DNA of 64,000 nucleotides from Demequina litorisediminis (GCF_030161615.1 NZ_BSUN01000001.1:186001-250000), one strand, 5' to 3'. Positions 39,053 through 50,131 are shown, numbered from the stretch's first letter. Translations and numbers: made by a program. The notes: generated from the sequence alone by a model not told the origin.

Positions 39053-41772
39053 GTGGCTTCACACGGCGACGTAGACAAGGACCCGAGCGAGACCAACGAG
39101 TGGCTCGAGTCCCTCGACGGACTGATCGAGGAAGGGGGCGAGTCGCGCGCGGAGTATGTGCTGGAGCGCATGGTTGAGCACGCATCAACCAAGCAGCCTG
39201 TCCGTCCCCTTGAGTCTCAACACCCCGTACGTCAACACGATTCACGCTGACGACGAGCCGGAGTTCCCCGGCAACGAAGAGATCGAGCGCCGCTACCGCG
39301 GCTGGATCCGCTGGAACGCGGCCGTCATGGTGACGCGTGCGCAGGCCGCAGGCAAGGGCGTGGGCGGTCACATCTCGTCCTACGCCTCCGTGGCCACGCT
39401 GTACGAAGTGGGCCTGAACCACTTCTTCCGCGGCAAGGACCACCCGGGCGGTGGCGACCAGGTCTACTTCCAGGGCCACGCGGCCCCCGGCGTGTACGCG
39501 CGCGGCTACGTCGAGGGCCGGTTCTCCGAGAACGACCTCGACTCCTTCCGCCAGGAGAAGTCCGGCCCCGGCCGCGGCATGTCCTCCTACCCGCACCCCC
39601 GCCTCATGCCTGACGTGTGGGAGTTCCCCACCGTCTCGATGGGCCTTGGCCCCGCATCGGCCATCTACCAGGCATGGACCAACCGCTACATGCACCTGCG
39701 CGGCATCAAGGACACGTCGCAGCAGCACGTGTGGGCGTTCCTTGGTGACGGCGAGATGGACGAGCCGGAGAGCCGCGGCATGCTGCAGGCTCGCGGCGCA
39801 CCAGAACCTCGACAACCTCACCTTCGTGGTGAACTGCAACCTGCAGCGCCTCGACGGCCCCGTGCGAGGCAACGGCAAGATCATCCAGGAGCCTCGAGGC
39901 CTTCTTCCGCGGCGCCGGCTGGAACGTCATCAAGGTCGTGTGGGGTCGCAACTGGGACCCGCTGCTCGCCCGCGACGAGGATGGCGCGCTCGTCAACCTC
40001 ATGAACACCGTCCCGGACGGCGACTTCCAGACCTACCGTGCCGAGTCGGGTGCCTTCATCCGTGACCAGTTCTTCGGCGGCGACCCGCGCGCCAAGGAAC
40101 TCGTCAAGGACATGACCGACGACGAAATCTGGGCGCTCAAGCGTGGCGGTCACGACTACCGCAAGGCTCTACGCCGCCTACGCCAAGGCCACCACCCAGG
40201 CCAACGGCAAGCCCACGGTCATCCTCGCGAAGACCATCAAGGGCTACGGACTCGGCTCCAACTTCGCCGCCCGTAACTCGACCCACCAGATGAAGAAGCC
40301 TGGCCGCCGCCGACCTCAAGGTCCTGCGCGACACCTTCGACATTCCGTTCACGGACGAGCAGGCTCGAGGCCGACCCGTACAACCCGCCGTACTTCCACC
40401 CCGGTTTCGAGGACCCGGCCGTGAAGTACATGCTGGAGCGCCGCCAGGCGCTGGGCGGCTTCGTGCCGGAGCGTCGCGACACCCGCAAGGACATCGCACT
40501 TCCCGGCGACAAGGCGTACGAACTGCTCGCCAAAGGCTCGGGCAAGCAGGAGGTCGCCACCACCATGGCGTTCGTCCGCCTGTTCAAGGACCTGGTGCGC
40601 GACAAGGAGTTCGGCCACCGTGTGGTGCCGATCATCCCCGACGAGGCTCGTACCTTTGGCCTGGACGCGATCTTCCCCTCGGCGAAGATCTTCAACACCA
40701 ACGGTCAGAACTACCTGCCTGTGGACCGCGAGCCATGCTGAGCCTACAAGGAGTCCGAGGCCGGGCAGATCATGCACACCGGTATCAACGAGGCAGGTTC
40801 CGCCGCGGCGTTCCAGGCCGTCGGCACCGCCTACGCGACGCACGACGAGCCCCTGGTGCCGTTCTACATCTTCTACTCGATGTTCGGCTTCCAGCGCACC
40901 GGCGACCAGTTCTGGGCCGCCGGCGACCAGATGACGCGCGGCTTCATCATCGGCGCGACCGCAGGCCGCACCACCCTGACGGGTGAGGGCCTCCAGCACG
41001 CCGATGGCCACTCGCCGCTCATCGCGGGCACCAACACCTCGGTGGTGCAGTACGACCCCGCGTTCGGCTACGAGATCCGCCACATCGTGCGCGACGGACT
41101 CCAGCGCATGTACGGCAACGACGGTCGCGACCCGAACGTCATGTACTACCTCACGGTGTACAACGAGCCGATTCAGCAGCCCGCCGAGCCCGAGAACGTC
41201 GACGTCAACGGCATCCTCAAGGGCATCTACAAGTACGCCGACGCCCCGCAGGGCGACGGTCCCGAGGCGCAGATCCTCGCCTCCGGCGTGGCCGTGCCGT
41301 GGGCCCTGGAGGCTCAGGAGCTTCTGGCCCGCGACTACGGCGTGCGCGCCGCGGTGTGGTCCGTGACGTCGTGGAACGAGCTCCGCCGCGAGGCGCTCGA
41401 GTGCGAGGAGCGCGCGTTCCTGCACCCGAGCGAGGAGCCCCGCACGCCATTCCTGACGCAGCAGGCTCGCTGGTGCCGCCGGCCCGTTCGTCGCCACCAG
41501 CGACTACGACCACCTCGTCGCGGACCAGATCCGTGCGTGGGTGCCTGGTGACTACGCGACGCTCGGAGCGGACGGCTTCGGCTTCTCCGACACCCGCGCC
41601 GCCGCACGCCGGTACTTCAAGATCGACGGTCCGTCGACCGCCGTCAAGGTGCTGCAGCGCCTCGCGGCCGCCGGCCAGATCGACCGGCACCTGGTGCAGG
41701 ACGCGATCAACCGGTACGAGCCTGCACGATGTCCGCAAGGGCACGTCCGGCAACGCCGGTGGCGACGCGTAA
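39053..41772 (+). CDS. aceE: Pyruvate dehydrogenase E1 component, homodimeric AceE (ten indels)
   Basis: E1p decarboxylates pyruvate with thiamine diphosphate and passes acetyl to the lipoyl E2. Restored length is about 904 residues, as expected. Motifs include [36 protein letters not shown], the ThDP motif [32 protein letters not shown], and later [35 protein letters not shown]. Breaks: 39203, 39787, 39892, 40167, 40300, 40364, a compensating pair near 40731/40745, 41465 and 41729, all at AGCT sites. Two AGCT sites at 41319 and 41375 read correctly. The GTG start follows AGAGGAAGTT. It feeds the fatty-acid genes downstream. Confidence 0.95.
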
Positions 41773-41791
41773 GTCAGCGCCGCACCGTTTC

Positions 41792-41825
41792 GAAGCCCGC
41801 TCTCGCCTCGGCGAGGGCGGGCTTC
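41792..41825 (+). terminator. Stem-loop terminator after aceE
   Basis: GAAGCCCGC pairs with GCGGGCTTC, extended by CTCGCC/GGCGAG across a one-base bulge, 20 bases beyond the aceE stop. A short GTCGTTC tail follows rather than a T-run. Confidence 0.6.
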
Positions 41826-41918
41826 GTCGTTCCCGATGCTTGCGTCATCACCATTCCCGCATCCGCCCCCGTCCAGTAGTGTCGCGTCCGTTGTCGCTTC
41901 CCGCGAAAGGATCCAGTC

Positions 41919-42842
41919 ATGTCCCACGACGGAGGAACCAAGGCAGTGGTGGCGGCGCTGACCGCCAACCTCGCCATCGGCGCAACCAAGTTCGGCGCCT
42001 GGGCACTGACGGGGGCATCGTCCATGCTCGCGGAGGCGATCCATTCGGTCGCGGACTCTGGCAACCAGGTGCTCCTGCTCGTCGGAGGCCGTGCCGCCAA
42101 GCGCGAGGCAAGCGAGGAACATCCGTTTGGCTACGCCCGCTACCGGTACTACTACGCGTTCCTGGTGGCGATCGTGCTGTTCACGGTCGGCGGCCTTTTC
42201 GCGCTGTACGAGGGCTGGCACAAGTGGCAGCACCCGGAACCCATCGAGTCATGGCACTGGGTACCCGTCGCGGTCCTGGTGGTCGCCATCGGCCTGGAGA
42301 CCATGTCCTTCCGCACCGCCATCATCGAGTCCAACAAGGTGCGCGGCGGCGTGAAGTGGTCAACGTTTGTGCGACGTTCCCGGTCGCCCGAACTCCCCGT
42401 GATCTTGCTCGAGGATCTGGGAGCGCTCGTGGGCCTCGTGTGCGCACTGTTCGGCGTCTCCATGACACTGGTGACGCACGATGGCCGGTGGGACGCTGTG
42501 GGCTCGGCTGCCATCGGCCTCCTGCTCGTCATCATCGCGTTCGTACTCGGCAGCGAGACTCGCGCGATGCTCCTCGGCGAGGCTGCCGTCGAGGAGGACA
42601 TCGCCAAGATTCGGTCGGCCATCGCCGAGGCGGGCTACCCCGACATCATTCACCTGCGCACCATGCACCTCGGCCCGGAGGACATCCTCGTGACCGCAAA
42701 GGTCGCTGCCGAGCCCTCCGAGATTCTCGCGGATCTGCGCCAACGCACCGATGACGCCGAGAACCGGATCAGAGCCGCAGTGCCCGCCGTGCGACTCATC
42801 TTCATCGAGCCCGACGTCCGGCGGGGATCGGACGCTCCCTGA
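41919..42842 (+). CDS. Cation diffusion facilitator transporter
   Basis: A 307-residue CDF protein that exports divalent metals (Zn, Fe, Mn or Co) by proton antiport. The metal-site segment MLAEAIHSVADSGNQVLLL (HxxxD), HPFGYARYRYYYAFLVA, ILLEDLGALVGLVCALFGV (the second site D) and the C-terminal regulatory domain with RTMHLGPEDILVTAKV are present. The C-terminus FIEPDVRRGS is typical. An AGCT-free gene with no frame break. The metal cannot be read from the sequence. Confidence 0.9.
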   Translation: MSHDGGTKAVVAALTANLAIGATKFGAWALTGASSMLAEAIHSVADSGNQVLLLVGGRAAKREASEEHPFGYARYRYYYAFLVAIVLFTVGGLFALYEGWHKWQHPEPIESWHWVPVAVLVVAIGLETMSFRTAIIESNKVRGGVKWSTFVRRSRSPELPVILLEDLGALVGLVCALFGVSMTLVTHDGRWDAVGSAAIGLLLVIIAFVLGSETRAMLLGEAAVEEDIAKIRSAIAEAGYPDIIHLRTMHLGPEDILVTAKVAAEPSEILADLRQRTDDAENRIRAAVPAVRLIFIEPDVRRGSDAP

Positions 42843-42888
42843 GGGCTCCCCCGGCGGGCCGATGCCGGCTCGAGTGAGGCACGGACGG

Positions 42889-44222
42889 TCACCCCTCGCC
42901 GTCGACGCGACGGGTCTCGCGGGTGTCGTCGTCAGCGTCGGATTCGCCTTCTGGTTCGGCCTGCGTCTCAGCCGACGACTCCCCCGCGGGCGCGGGATGC
43001 GGCTGCTCATCGCGATCGATGAACACCGGCACCGTCTCCTGAGTTTCTGGCTCTTGAGTTGCTGACTCCTGGGTTTCCCCGTCTGGCTCCGGGCGCGCTG
43101 TCGCTGTAGCGTCCCCGCTCGCGGGCTCGGTCCCGGACCGCGAGGCCTCGCGCCTGCCGTCGGACGTCTCGCGCGGAGCGTCACGTGAGGTGTCGCGCTT
43201 GGTGTTGCGCGTCGCTCCCGAGCGGGAGGCGCGGGTTGCTTCACCCCGATCAGACCGTGCACTGCTCGACGCACCCTCACCGGACGCACCTCGGGCGTCC
43301 TGAGTGTCTCGGGCGCCGCCCGATGCCGCCTGGCGCCCGCGCTGGCCCGCGGGCTCTCCTGTGGATTGCTCCGGAACCGCCGCGATGGACCCCGAGGTGG
43401 CCTGCACGGTCGCGGTCCCGCCGGTGGTGGTCATGGTGTCGGTCGTGGGCCGCGCACGGCGTGCCTCTCTCACCGAGCGAGCCACCGACCAGGACACGAC
43501 GCCGATGCCGATGACCACCACCCCCAGCAGCACCCACAAGAGAATCGGCAACAGTCCGCCGAAGGGGCCGGCATTGGCAACGCGCACGTACGCCACGGCG
43601 GAACAGGCTCCCGGTGTCTCCGTCGAGAGAGCCGGCGAAGTGATAGGTACCGGTCAGCGTGATGCCTGCGGACTCGCGGACCACGCTCTCGCGCGCCGCC
43701 ACGGAGTCCTCGCCGCTGAGTTCCAGGATCCCGTCGTAGACATCCTGACCGTTCCACAGAGGGATCGCGAACCCGCCGATCATGAGGGCAACGCTGGGCG
43801 TCGCGTTCACGAGCCTCGGCGTCGGTGGACGCCGACCATGTCACGGTGTCGTCCTGTGTGACGTCAAAGGGGCGCAGCGCGGAGGTGTCGGCCGGGGCGA
43901 CCGGTTCCGTCTCGAGCGAAGAGGTCGCCTGCGCGTGGCACCCCTCGGAGAGAGAACCCGTGCCCGTGTACTCGGGAATTCCGGTGAGCGCCACCCCCAA
44001 CCCCACGGCCGCGATCACGACGACGGTGCCATACCGCGCGGGGGCGTGCCGCACGGCCAGTGTGGTGGCCGATGCCCCCAGCAGCATCGCGACGGCCAGC
44101 ACACTGAACAGAGGCAGGCGATCGGGCGGCGTGACGCCCAGAATCCACAGCAACATCACCACGATGACACCGAGGAGCAGGCCTAGCAGAGCACCCACCA
44201 AGGGCTTGGGGCGAGGCGACAT
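42889..44222 (-). CDS. Membrane protein with disordered acidic/basic C-terminus (two frameshifts)
   Basis: About 444 residues. Three N-terminal helices (residues about 9-31, 37-58 and 65-83), an extracytoplasmic domain with two Cys (LSEGCHAQATSS and GSCSAVAYVR), a fourth helix (GLLPILLWVLLGVVVIGIGVVSW), and a cytosolic tail of about 180 residues rich in Ser, Arg, Glu and Thr that is probably disordered. No known family. Breaks near 43600 and 43812 are AGCT sites. It is divergent from fasR. A cell-envelope sensor is possible but unproven. Confidence 0.7.
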
Positions 44223-44342
44223 GAGGGCTCCTTCCGTCTGGGGCCACGCTAACGCCCCGCATCTGAGGGCGCCTGGCACGGACGGCGTCACGGCACCGGG
44301 CGGCGTTGTCGATGATCCACAAACGAGCCGTATGCTTTCGAC

Positions 44343-45513
44343 ATGACTCAGACACCGGCGCGCGCGGAGACGCTGCGCCGCCTCAGGGCCGCGACGGGTC
44401 GGCTCGCCACCGCGGCGCTGCGCCGGCTCGATGCCGACTACCCGTGGTTCCGTGCCCTTCCTGCAGAGGAACGGTCGTGGGTGGGCATCGTGGCGCAGGC
44501 CGGCATCTCGTCGTTCGTCGCGTGGTACGCCGACCCTCAGCACAGTCACCGCAGCGCAACCGAAGTGTTCGCCGCCGCGCCACCCGAGCCTGACCCGCTC
44601 CGTGTCGCTGCAGCACACCCTGTCCATCGTCCGCACGGTGGTCGAGGTGGTCGAGAGCCATTCCGACGAGTTCGCTTCTCCTGGCAACGAGGTCGAGGTG
44701 CGTCAGGCGATCTTGCTGTACTCGCGCGAGATCGCCTTCTCCGCGGCAGAGGTGTACGCGCGTGCCGCCGAGTCGCGTGGCGCCTGGGACGCAAGGCTCG
44801 AAGCCCTCGTGGTCGATGCCCTGGTCCGCGGCGAGGTCGACGACGATCTGCCGTCGCGTGCCGCGGCGCTCGGCTGGAACCCGGGGCCCACGCTGGTGAT
44901 GGTGGGCACCACCGATGGCGCGCTCGGCGAGGTCCAATCAGCCGAACTACGACGCGCTTTGCGGCGCTCCGCCCCCGGCGCACTCGTGGGCATTCATGGT
45001 GAGGACCTCATCGTCATCGCTCGCTCGGACGAGGATCACGCGGACCTCACCCGCACGCTTCTCGGTTCCTTCGGCCCCGGTCCTGTCGTGCTCGGGCCGT
45101 CCGCCATCACGCTCGTTGAGGTGGCACGGGCCACTCGCGCCGCCGTCGCTGGCGTGGCCGCGGCGCCTGCATGGTCCCTCGCGCCGCGCCCGGTGGGGGC
45201 CGACGAGCTCCTGCCCGAGCGCGTCCTCGTGGGAGACGCCGCCGCTCGCGAACGCCTCATCGCGATCGCGTACGACCCCATCGCTCGTGCCGGCGGGTCG
45301 CTGCAGGAGACCGTGGCGACATACCTGGACTGCGGGCGTTCCCTCGAGGTGGCCGCGCGCACCATGTTCGTTCACGCCAACACGGTGCGCTATCGGCTGC
45401 GCAAGGTGGCCGAGATCACAGGCTGGGATGTGCTCGCCCACCGCGACGCCCACGTTCTCGAGACGGCCTTCAAGCTCGGCCGGCTGCGCGATACCCGACG
45501 CCCCACGTTGTAG
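44343..45513 (+). CDS. fasR: PucR-family regulator of fatty acid synthesis, FasR-like (one frameshift)
   Basis: About 390 residues. The C-terminal PucR helix-turn-helix is SLQETVATYLDCGRSLEVAARTMFVHANTVRYRLRKVAEITGWD. An N-terminal sensor domain precedes a GGDEF-like middle. Position directly before fabD-fabH-acpP-fabF matches FasR in Streptomyces and Rv3208/Rv2242-type regulators, which activate the FAS genes and bind acyl-CoA (inference from family). The frame breaks near 44594 (GAG-CTG read as GAGCCTG). The 78 bases after the stop carry GTAGG-ACA-CCTAC, a short palindrome at its end. Confidence 0.85.
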
Positions 45514-45591
45514 GACACCTACAAAACTAGGCGCGGGAATCCGTGAGGCATTGGCGGCCTCGCCCGCCCGCGGTGGGCCATGCTTGGAAGC

Positions 45592-46505
45592 ATGATTGCC
45601 GTCCTTTGCCCCGGACAGGGCGCCCAGACTCCCGGCATGCTCGCTCCCTGGCTTGAGCCGACGACGTTGCCTCGACCCTCGGCGCATTGTCGGAAGCCAC
45701 CAACGTCGACCTCATCGCGCATGGCACCACATCGGACGCGGACACGATTCGCGACACCGCCGTGGCCCAGCCCCTCCTTGTCGCGACGGCCATCGCTACG
45801 GGCCGCGCTGTCCTGGGTGACACCACTCCCGGCCTCGTGGCCGGGCACTCGGTGGGCGAACTTGGAGCCGCGGCGCTCGCAGGTGTCATCTCCGATGCCG
45901 AGGCCATCCGCCTTGTCACGGTCCGCGGCGACGCGATGGCGGCCGCGGCGGCCGGAGCAGAACCCACGTCCATGGCAGCGGTCCTCGGCGGGGACGAGGC
46001 CGAAGTCCTCGCGCGGCTGGAGGCCCTGGGACTCACGCCCGCCAACATGAACGGCGGCGGGCAGATCGTCGCCGCCGGCGCGAAGGCGGCTATCGAGGCG
46101 CTCCTCGCCGATGCCCCCACCCGTGCGCGCGTCATCGAACTGCAGGTCGCGGGCGCCTTCCACACCTCGTACATGGCCCCCGCCGTAGCCGCGCTCGAGG
46201 CTGCGGCATCGGCCACCGTCACCCACGACCCGAGGACGGCCCTGCTGTCCAACGCCGATGGCGCCACAGTCACCACGGGAGCCGACGCCCTCGCACGGAT
46301 CGTGCGCCAGGTGGCGAGCCCCGTCCGCTGGGACCTCTGCCAGGCCCGTATGCTCGAACTCGGCGTCACCGGCATCATCGAGGTGGCTCCCGGCGGAGTC
46401 CTGACCGGGCTCGCGAAGCGCTCCCTCAAGGGCATCCCCGCCGTCGCCCTCAAGTCCCCCGACGACCTCGATGCCGCCAAGGCTCTGCTGGAGGAGCACG
46501 CGTGA
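45592..46505 (+). CDS. fabD: Malonyl-CoA:ACP transacylase (one frameshift)
   Basis: FabD loads malonate onto acyl carrier protein. The start VLCPGQGAQTPGML is the QGxQ motif; the active Ser is in GHSVGELGAAAL and the His in VAGAFHTSYM. Restored length is about 305. The frame breaks near 45659, where GAG-CTC-GAC is read as GAGCCGAC, a loss of one T; this is an AGCT site with a deletion rather than an insertion. ATG at 45592 is chosen because GGAAG precedes it. The stop overlaps the GTG start of fabH. Confidence 0.95.
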
Positions 46506-47500
46506 CCACCCTGAACATCAAGCGCGGACCCGAGTTCTCGCGCATCCTCGGCCTGGGCGTCGCCCGCGGCGAGCACGCCGTCCCCAACGACGACCTCATC
46601 GAACCCATCAACTCGTCCGACGAGTGGATCCGCAAGATGACGGGCATCGCGACCCGCGTGCGCGCCGACAAGGACACCTCGGTGCTCGACCTGTCCGAGA
46701 ACGCCGCTCGCGAGGCCATCGCGAACGCTGGCATCTCCGCGGACGAGATCGACACCGTCATCCTGTCGACCATCACCTACCCGCACATGACGCCAGGCGG
46801 CGCCCCGATCGTTGCCGACCGCCTCGGCATCACCGCGGCGGCCTACGACATCTCGGCCGCCTGCGCCGGCTACTGCTACGGCATCGCCCAGGCGGACGCC
46901 TTCGTGCGCGCCGGCACCGCCCGCAACGTCCTGGTGATCGGCGCCGAGAAGATGAGCGACTACGTCGACCCCACCGACCGCTCCATCTCCTACCTGCTTG
47001 GCGACGCCGCGGGCGCCGTCGTCATCGGCGCCTCGGACACCCCCGGCATCGGCCCCACCGTCTGGGGCTCGGACGGCTCTGGCTCTCGCCTGATCCGTCA
47101 GACCGCCTCCTGGCTTGAGGTGCGTGACAACCCCGAGACGCCGTTCCCCACCCTGTTCCAGGAGGGCCCGAGCGTCTTCAAGTGGGCATCCTTCAAGATG
47201 GCCCCGATCGCGCTCGAGGCCATCGAGGCCGCCGGTGTCACGCCTGCAGATATCAAGGCTTTCATCCCGCACCAGGCCAACGTCCGGATCATCGACCAGA
47301 TGGTCAAGCAGATCGGGCTTCCCGACACGGTCGTAGTGGGTAAGGACATCGTCGATTCCGGCAACACGTCCGCCGCGTCCATCCCGCTGGCCACCGAGCG
47401 TCTCTACCGCGACGGCCAGGTGAAGCCGGGCGACCTCGCCCTGCAGATCGGGTTCGGCGCAGGCCTCGTGTACGCCGCGCAGGTGGTGGTCCTGCCGTAA
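46502..47500 (+). CDS. fabH: 3-oxoacyl-ACP synthase III
   Basis: FabH starts fatty acid synthesis by condensing an acyl-CoA with malonyl-ACP. At 332 residues it is full length with no frame break. The catalytic triad is Cys in DISAACAGYCYGI, His in FIPHQANVRI and Asn in DSGNTSAASIPLA. Actinobacterial FabH often prefers branched acyl-CoA primers. The GTG start overlaps the fabD stop. Confidence 0.96.
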   Translation: MTTLNIKRGPEFSRILGLGVARGEHAVPNDDLIEPINSSDEWIRKMTGIATRVRADKDTSVLDLSENAAREAIANAGISADEIDTVILSTITYPHMTPGGAPIVADRLGITAAAYDISAACAGYCYGIAQADAFVRAGTARNVLVIGAEKMSDYVDPTDRSISYLLGDAAGAVVIGASDTPGIGPTVWGSDGSGSRLIRQTASWLEVRDNPETPFPTLFQEGPSVFKWASFKMAPIALEAIEAAGVTPADIKAFIPHQANVRIIDQMVKQIGLPDTVVVGKDIVDSGNTSAASIPLATERLYRDGQVKPGDLALQIGFGAGLVYAAQVVVLP

Positions 47501-47581
47501 GCAGGATCGCCGTCATAGAGTCACACACGTTCCATACGAACACGATGCTTCCGCATCACCCCAATAACAAGGAGACACAAC

Positions 47582-47827
47582 ATGGCTGACACCAACGAGA
47601 TCCTCGCCGGCCTGGCCGAGATCGTCGCCGAGGAGACCGGCCTGGACGCCGCCGAGGTGACCGCCGAGAAGTCCTTCACCGACGACCTCGACATCGACTC
47701 GCTGTCGATGATGACCATCGTCACCCTCGCTGAGGAGAAGTTCGACGTGCGCATCCCCGACGAGGAGGTCAAGAACCTGACCACCGTCGGCGACGCCGTG
47801 AAGTTCATCGAGGGCGCGCAGAACTAA
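47582..47827 (+). CDS. acpP: Acyl carrier protein
   Basis: An 81-residue ACP. The 4'-phosphopantetheine Ser is in DLDIDSLSMM; helix II carries the acidic face. An AAGGAG ribosome binding site is present (AACAAGGAGACACAAC ATG). It is the central carrier for FabD, FabH and FabF encoded around it. No frame break. Confidence 0.97.
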   Translation: MADTNEILAGLAEIVAEETGLDAAEVTAEKSFTDDLDIDSLSMMTIVTLAEEKFDVRIPDEEVKNLTTVGDAVKFIEGAQN

Positions 47828-47868
47828 GCGTCCCCGTCCCCCTGATCGACCATCACTGGAGCCTGCAC

Positions 47869-49106
47869 ATGACTGAAGTCGTCGTCACCGGACTCGGGAC
47901 GACCTCGCCGCTGGGCGGGGACGTCCCCACCACCTGGGAGGGCGCGCTCGCCGGACGTTCCGGCGTCTCGACCCTCGACAACGACTGGGCCGAGAAGTAC
48001 GGCATGGCCGTGAACTTCGCGGGTCACTCGCCGTGCAGCCCAGTGAGGTCCTCTCGCGGCCCGAGACCAAGCGCATGGACCCGTCCGCCCAGATGGCGGT
48101 CGTGGCCACTCGCGAGGCGTGGGCCGATGCCGGATCGCCCGAGGTCGACCCCGAGCGCCTTGGCGCCGTGGTCTCCTCGGGCATCGGCGGGGTATGGACC
48201 CTGCTGAGCGCCTGGGACACGATGAAGGAGAAGGGCGCCTCGCGCGTCCTTCCCATGACCGTCCCGATGCTCATGCCCAACTCCCCCGCCGCGTACGTGT
48301 CGCTCGAGGCTCACCGCTCGTGCGGGCGCTCACGCCCCCGTGTCCGCCTGCGCGTCCGGCGCGGAGGCCATCGCGATGGGTTACGAGATGATCCAGCAGG
48401 GCCGTGCCGACGTGGTCGTCTGCGGCGGAACCGAGGCGGCGATTCACCCGCTGCCCATCTCGTCGTTCGCCGCGATGGCGGCGCTGTCGAAGCGCAATGA
48501 CGACCCCCAGGGTGCCTCGCGTCCCTATGACACCGAGCGCGACGGCTTCGTGTTGGGTGAAGGTGCCGGCATCGTGGTGCTCGAGTCTGAGGAGCACGCC
48601 AAGGCGCGGGGCGCCAAGGTCTACGGCCGTCTCCTCGGCATCGGCCGCACCGCCGATGGCCACCACATCGCGGCGCCCGAGCCCGAGGGCCACGGCCAGA
48701 CCCGGGCCATGCAGCAGGCGCTCGAGGTCGCGGGCCTGACCGTCGCCGACATCGCCCACGTCAACGCGCACGCCACGTCCACGCCGGTGGGCGACATGAT
48801 CGAGGCTCGCGCCATTCGCGGCCTCCTCGGCTCTCATGCCGATCAGGTGCTGCTGAGCGCCACCAAGTCCATGACGGGCCACCTGCTCGGCGGCGCCGGA
48901 GCGCTCGAGTCCGTGTTCACCATCAAGGCGCTCCAGGATCGGGTCGCTCCCCCGACGATCAACGTGACGTCGCCCGACCCCGAGCCTCGAGGTCGACCTG
49001 GTGCGTGACACCCCGCGCGCGCTGCCCGAGGGCCAGGCTCGCCGCGATCAACAACTCGTTTGGATTCGGCGGCCACAACGTGGCCCTGGTGTTCGGCTCC
49101 GCCTAA
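47869..49106 (+). CDS. fabF: 3-oxoacyl-ACP synthase II (four indels)
   Basis: FabF elongates acyl-ACP chains. Restored length is about 412. The active Cys is in APVSACASGAEAIAMG, His in VNAHATSTPVGD and in KSMTGHLLGGAGALE. N-terminal VVVTGLGTTSPLGGDV and the end NNSFGFGGHNVALVF fit the family. Breaks: near 48022 (CAG-CTC read as CACTC, loss of G), 48308, 48985 and 49036 (AGCT with an extra base). Each sits where the intact codon pair would be xAG-CTx. The gene closes the fatty acid operon. Confidence 0.95.
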
Positions 49107-49143
49107 CACCGCTGTCCCCCACACTTTGAACCGAAACTGACCG

Positions 49144-49191
49144 CGACACGCCGGTCGTGAGCCCTCGCGGGGGCCCGCGGCCGGCGTGTCG
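49144..49191. terminator. Bidirectional stem-loop between fabF and the DUF4440-like gene
   Basis: CGACACGCCGG at 49144 pairs with CCGGCGTGTCG at 49181, an 11-bp perfect stem. It separates two convergent genes, so it can serve both. Confidence 0.6.
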
Positions 49192-49235
49192 GCGTCTACG
49201 CCGGTTCAAACGGTGGGAGGGCCGATGCCCGGGTC

Positions 49236-49602
49236 TCAGACCTCCGCGGGGGTCGCCTGGTGAAAGCGCAGGCTTCCAGCGGCCGTCGTTGGTCCACACG
49301 GACGTCCGATGCGCGGCGCCACGCGGGCTACGCACCGGGATAGACGTGTAGGCGACGAGAGCGACGTCCTCGCAGATAGCAACGGCGGAGAACCCCAGCA
49401 GTGGAAACTGAATGTCGATCTCGATGGGGCGCAGGTCCAGGGTGTCCTCGCGCGAGTAGGTGCGCCCCGACTGGCCCACCTCGTGGAAGTTCTCCGCGAG
49501 GATGGCCTCCATGTAGCGGCGGTCAAAGCGCGTCTCGGGACGCCACATCGCCTCTTCCATGGCCTGGAGCGTGAGTGCCTCGTCGTGGGCGAGCTCCATC
49601 AT
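49236..49602 (-). CDS. DUF4440/SnoaL-like protein (one frameshift)
   Basis: About 122 residues with the NTF2-like pattern: a first helix LTLQAMEEAMWRP, the strand MEAILAENFHEVGQSGRTYSRED, FPLLGFSAVAICEDVALVAYTS and a final strand WTNDGRWKLRFHQATP. Such small proteins may bind or transform a small molecule or simply act in a pocket-like fold. The break near 49271 is AAG-CTG read as AAGCCTG. An ATG with no strong RBS is used; the true start could lie upstream. Confidence 0.65.
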
Positions 49603-49633
49603 GCTGTCGTGCTTGGGGTCATGAAGCGCGAGA

Positions 49634-50131
49634 TTACCCCACGCGGTGCAGCCAGCGCACGGGAGCACCCGCGCCTGCGTAGCGGAACGGCTCGAGCTCG
49701 TCGTCCCATGCCGCGCCGAGCGCAAGATCCATGGCGCGCTTGAAGTCTGCGACGGTTCCGCCGTTCTCGAGGGCGGCCCTGATGCGGTCCTCGGGCACCA
49801 CCACGTTGCCGTGGACGTCGGTGACGGCGTGGAAGATCCCCAGCGACGGGGTGTGCGACCAGCGCGCGCCATCGGAGCCAAACGACGGGTCCTCGGTCAC
49901 CTCGTAGCGGACGTGCTCCCAGCCGCGTAGCGCGGAAGCGAGGCGCGCACCCGTGCCGGGCTGACCCTGCCACGCCACTTCCGCGCGGAAGAGCACGGTC
50001 CCTGCGGGCTGGTCCGTCCATTCAAAGGAGGCGCGCGAACCCAGCACCGACTGCGCGGCCCACTCGATGTGAGGGCACATTGCGCGCGTAGCCGAATGCA
50101 CGAAAAGTACACCGCGGGTGATGGCAGCCAT
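49634..50131 (-). CDS. DUF3145 family protein
   Basis: A 165-residue conserved actinobacterial protein of unknown function. Its sequence ITRGVLFVHSATRAMCPHIEWAA, GWEHVRYEVTEDPSFGSDGARWSHTPSLG and WDDELEPFRYAGAGAPVRWLHRVG matches the family. The ATG at 50131 is preceded by GGAAGG. No frame break. It is followed by the DUF4440-like gene on the same strand. Confidence 0.9.
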   Translation of the reverse strand: MAAITRGVLFVHSATRAMCPHIEWAAQSVLGSRASFEWTDQPAGTVLFRAEVAWQGQPGTGARLASALRGWEHVRYEVTEDPSFGSDGARWSHTPSLGIFHAVTDVHGNVVVPEDRIRAALENGGTVADFKRAMDLALGAAWDDELEPFRYAGAGAPVRWLHRVG

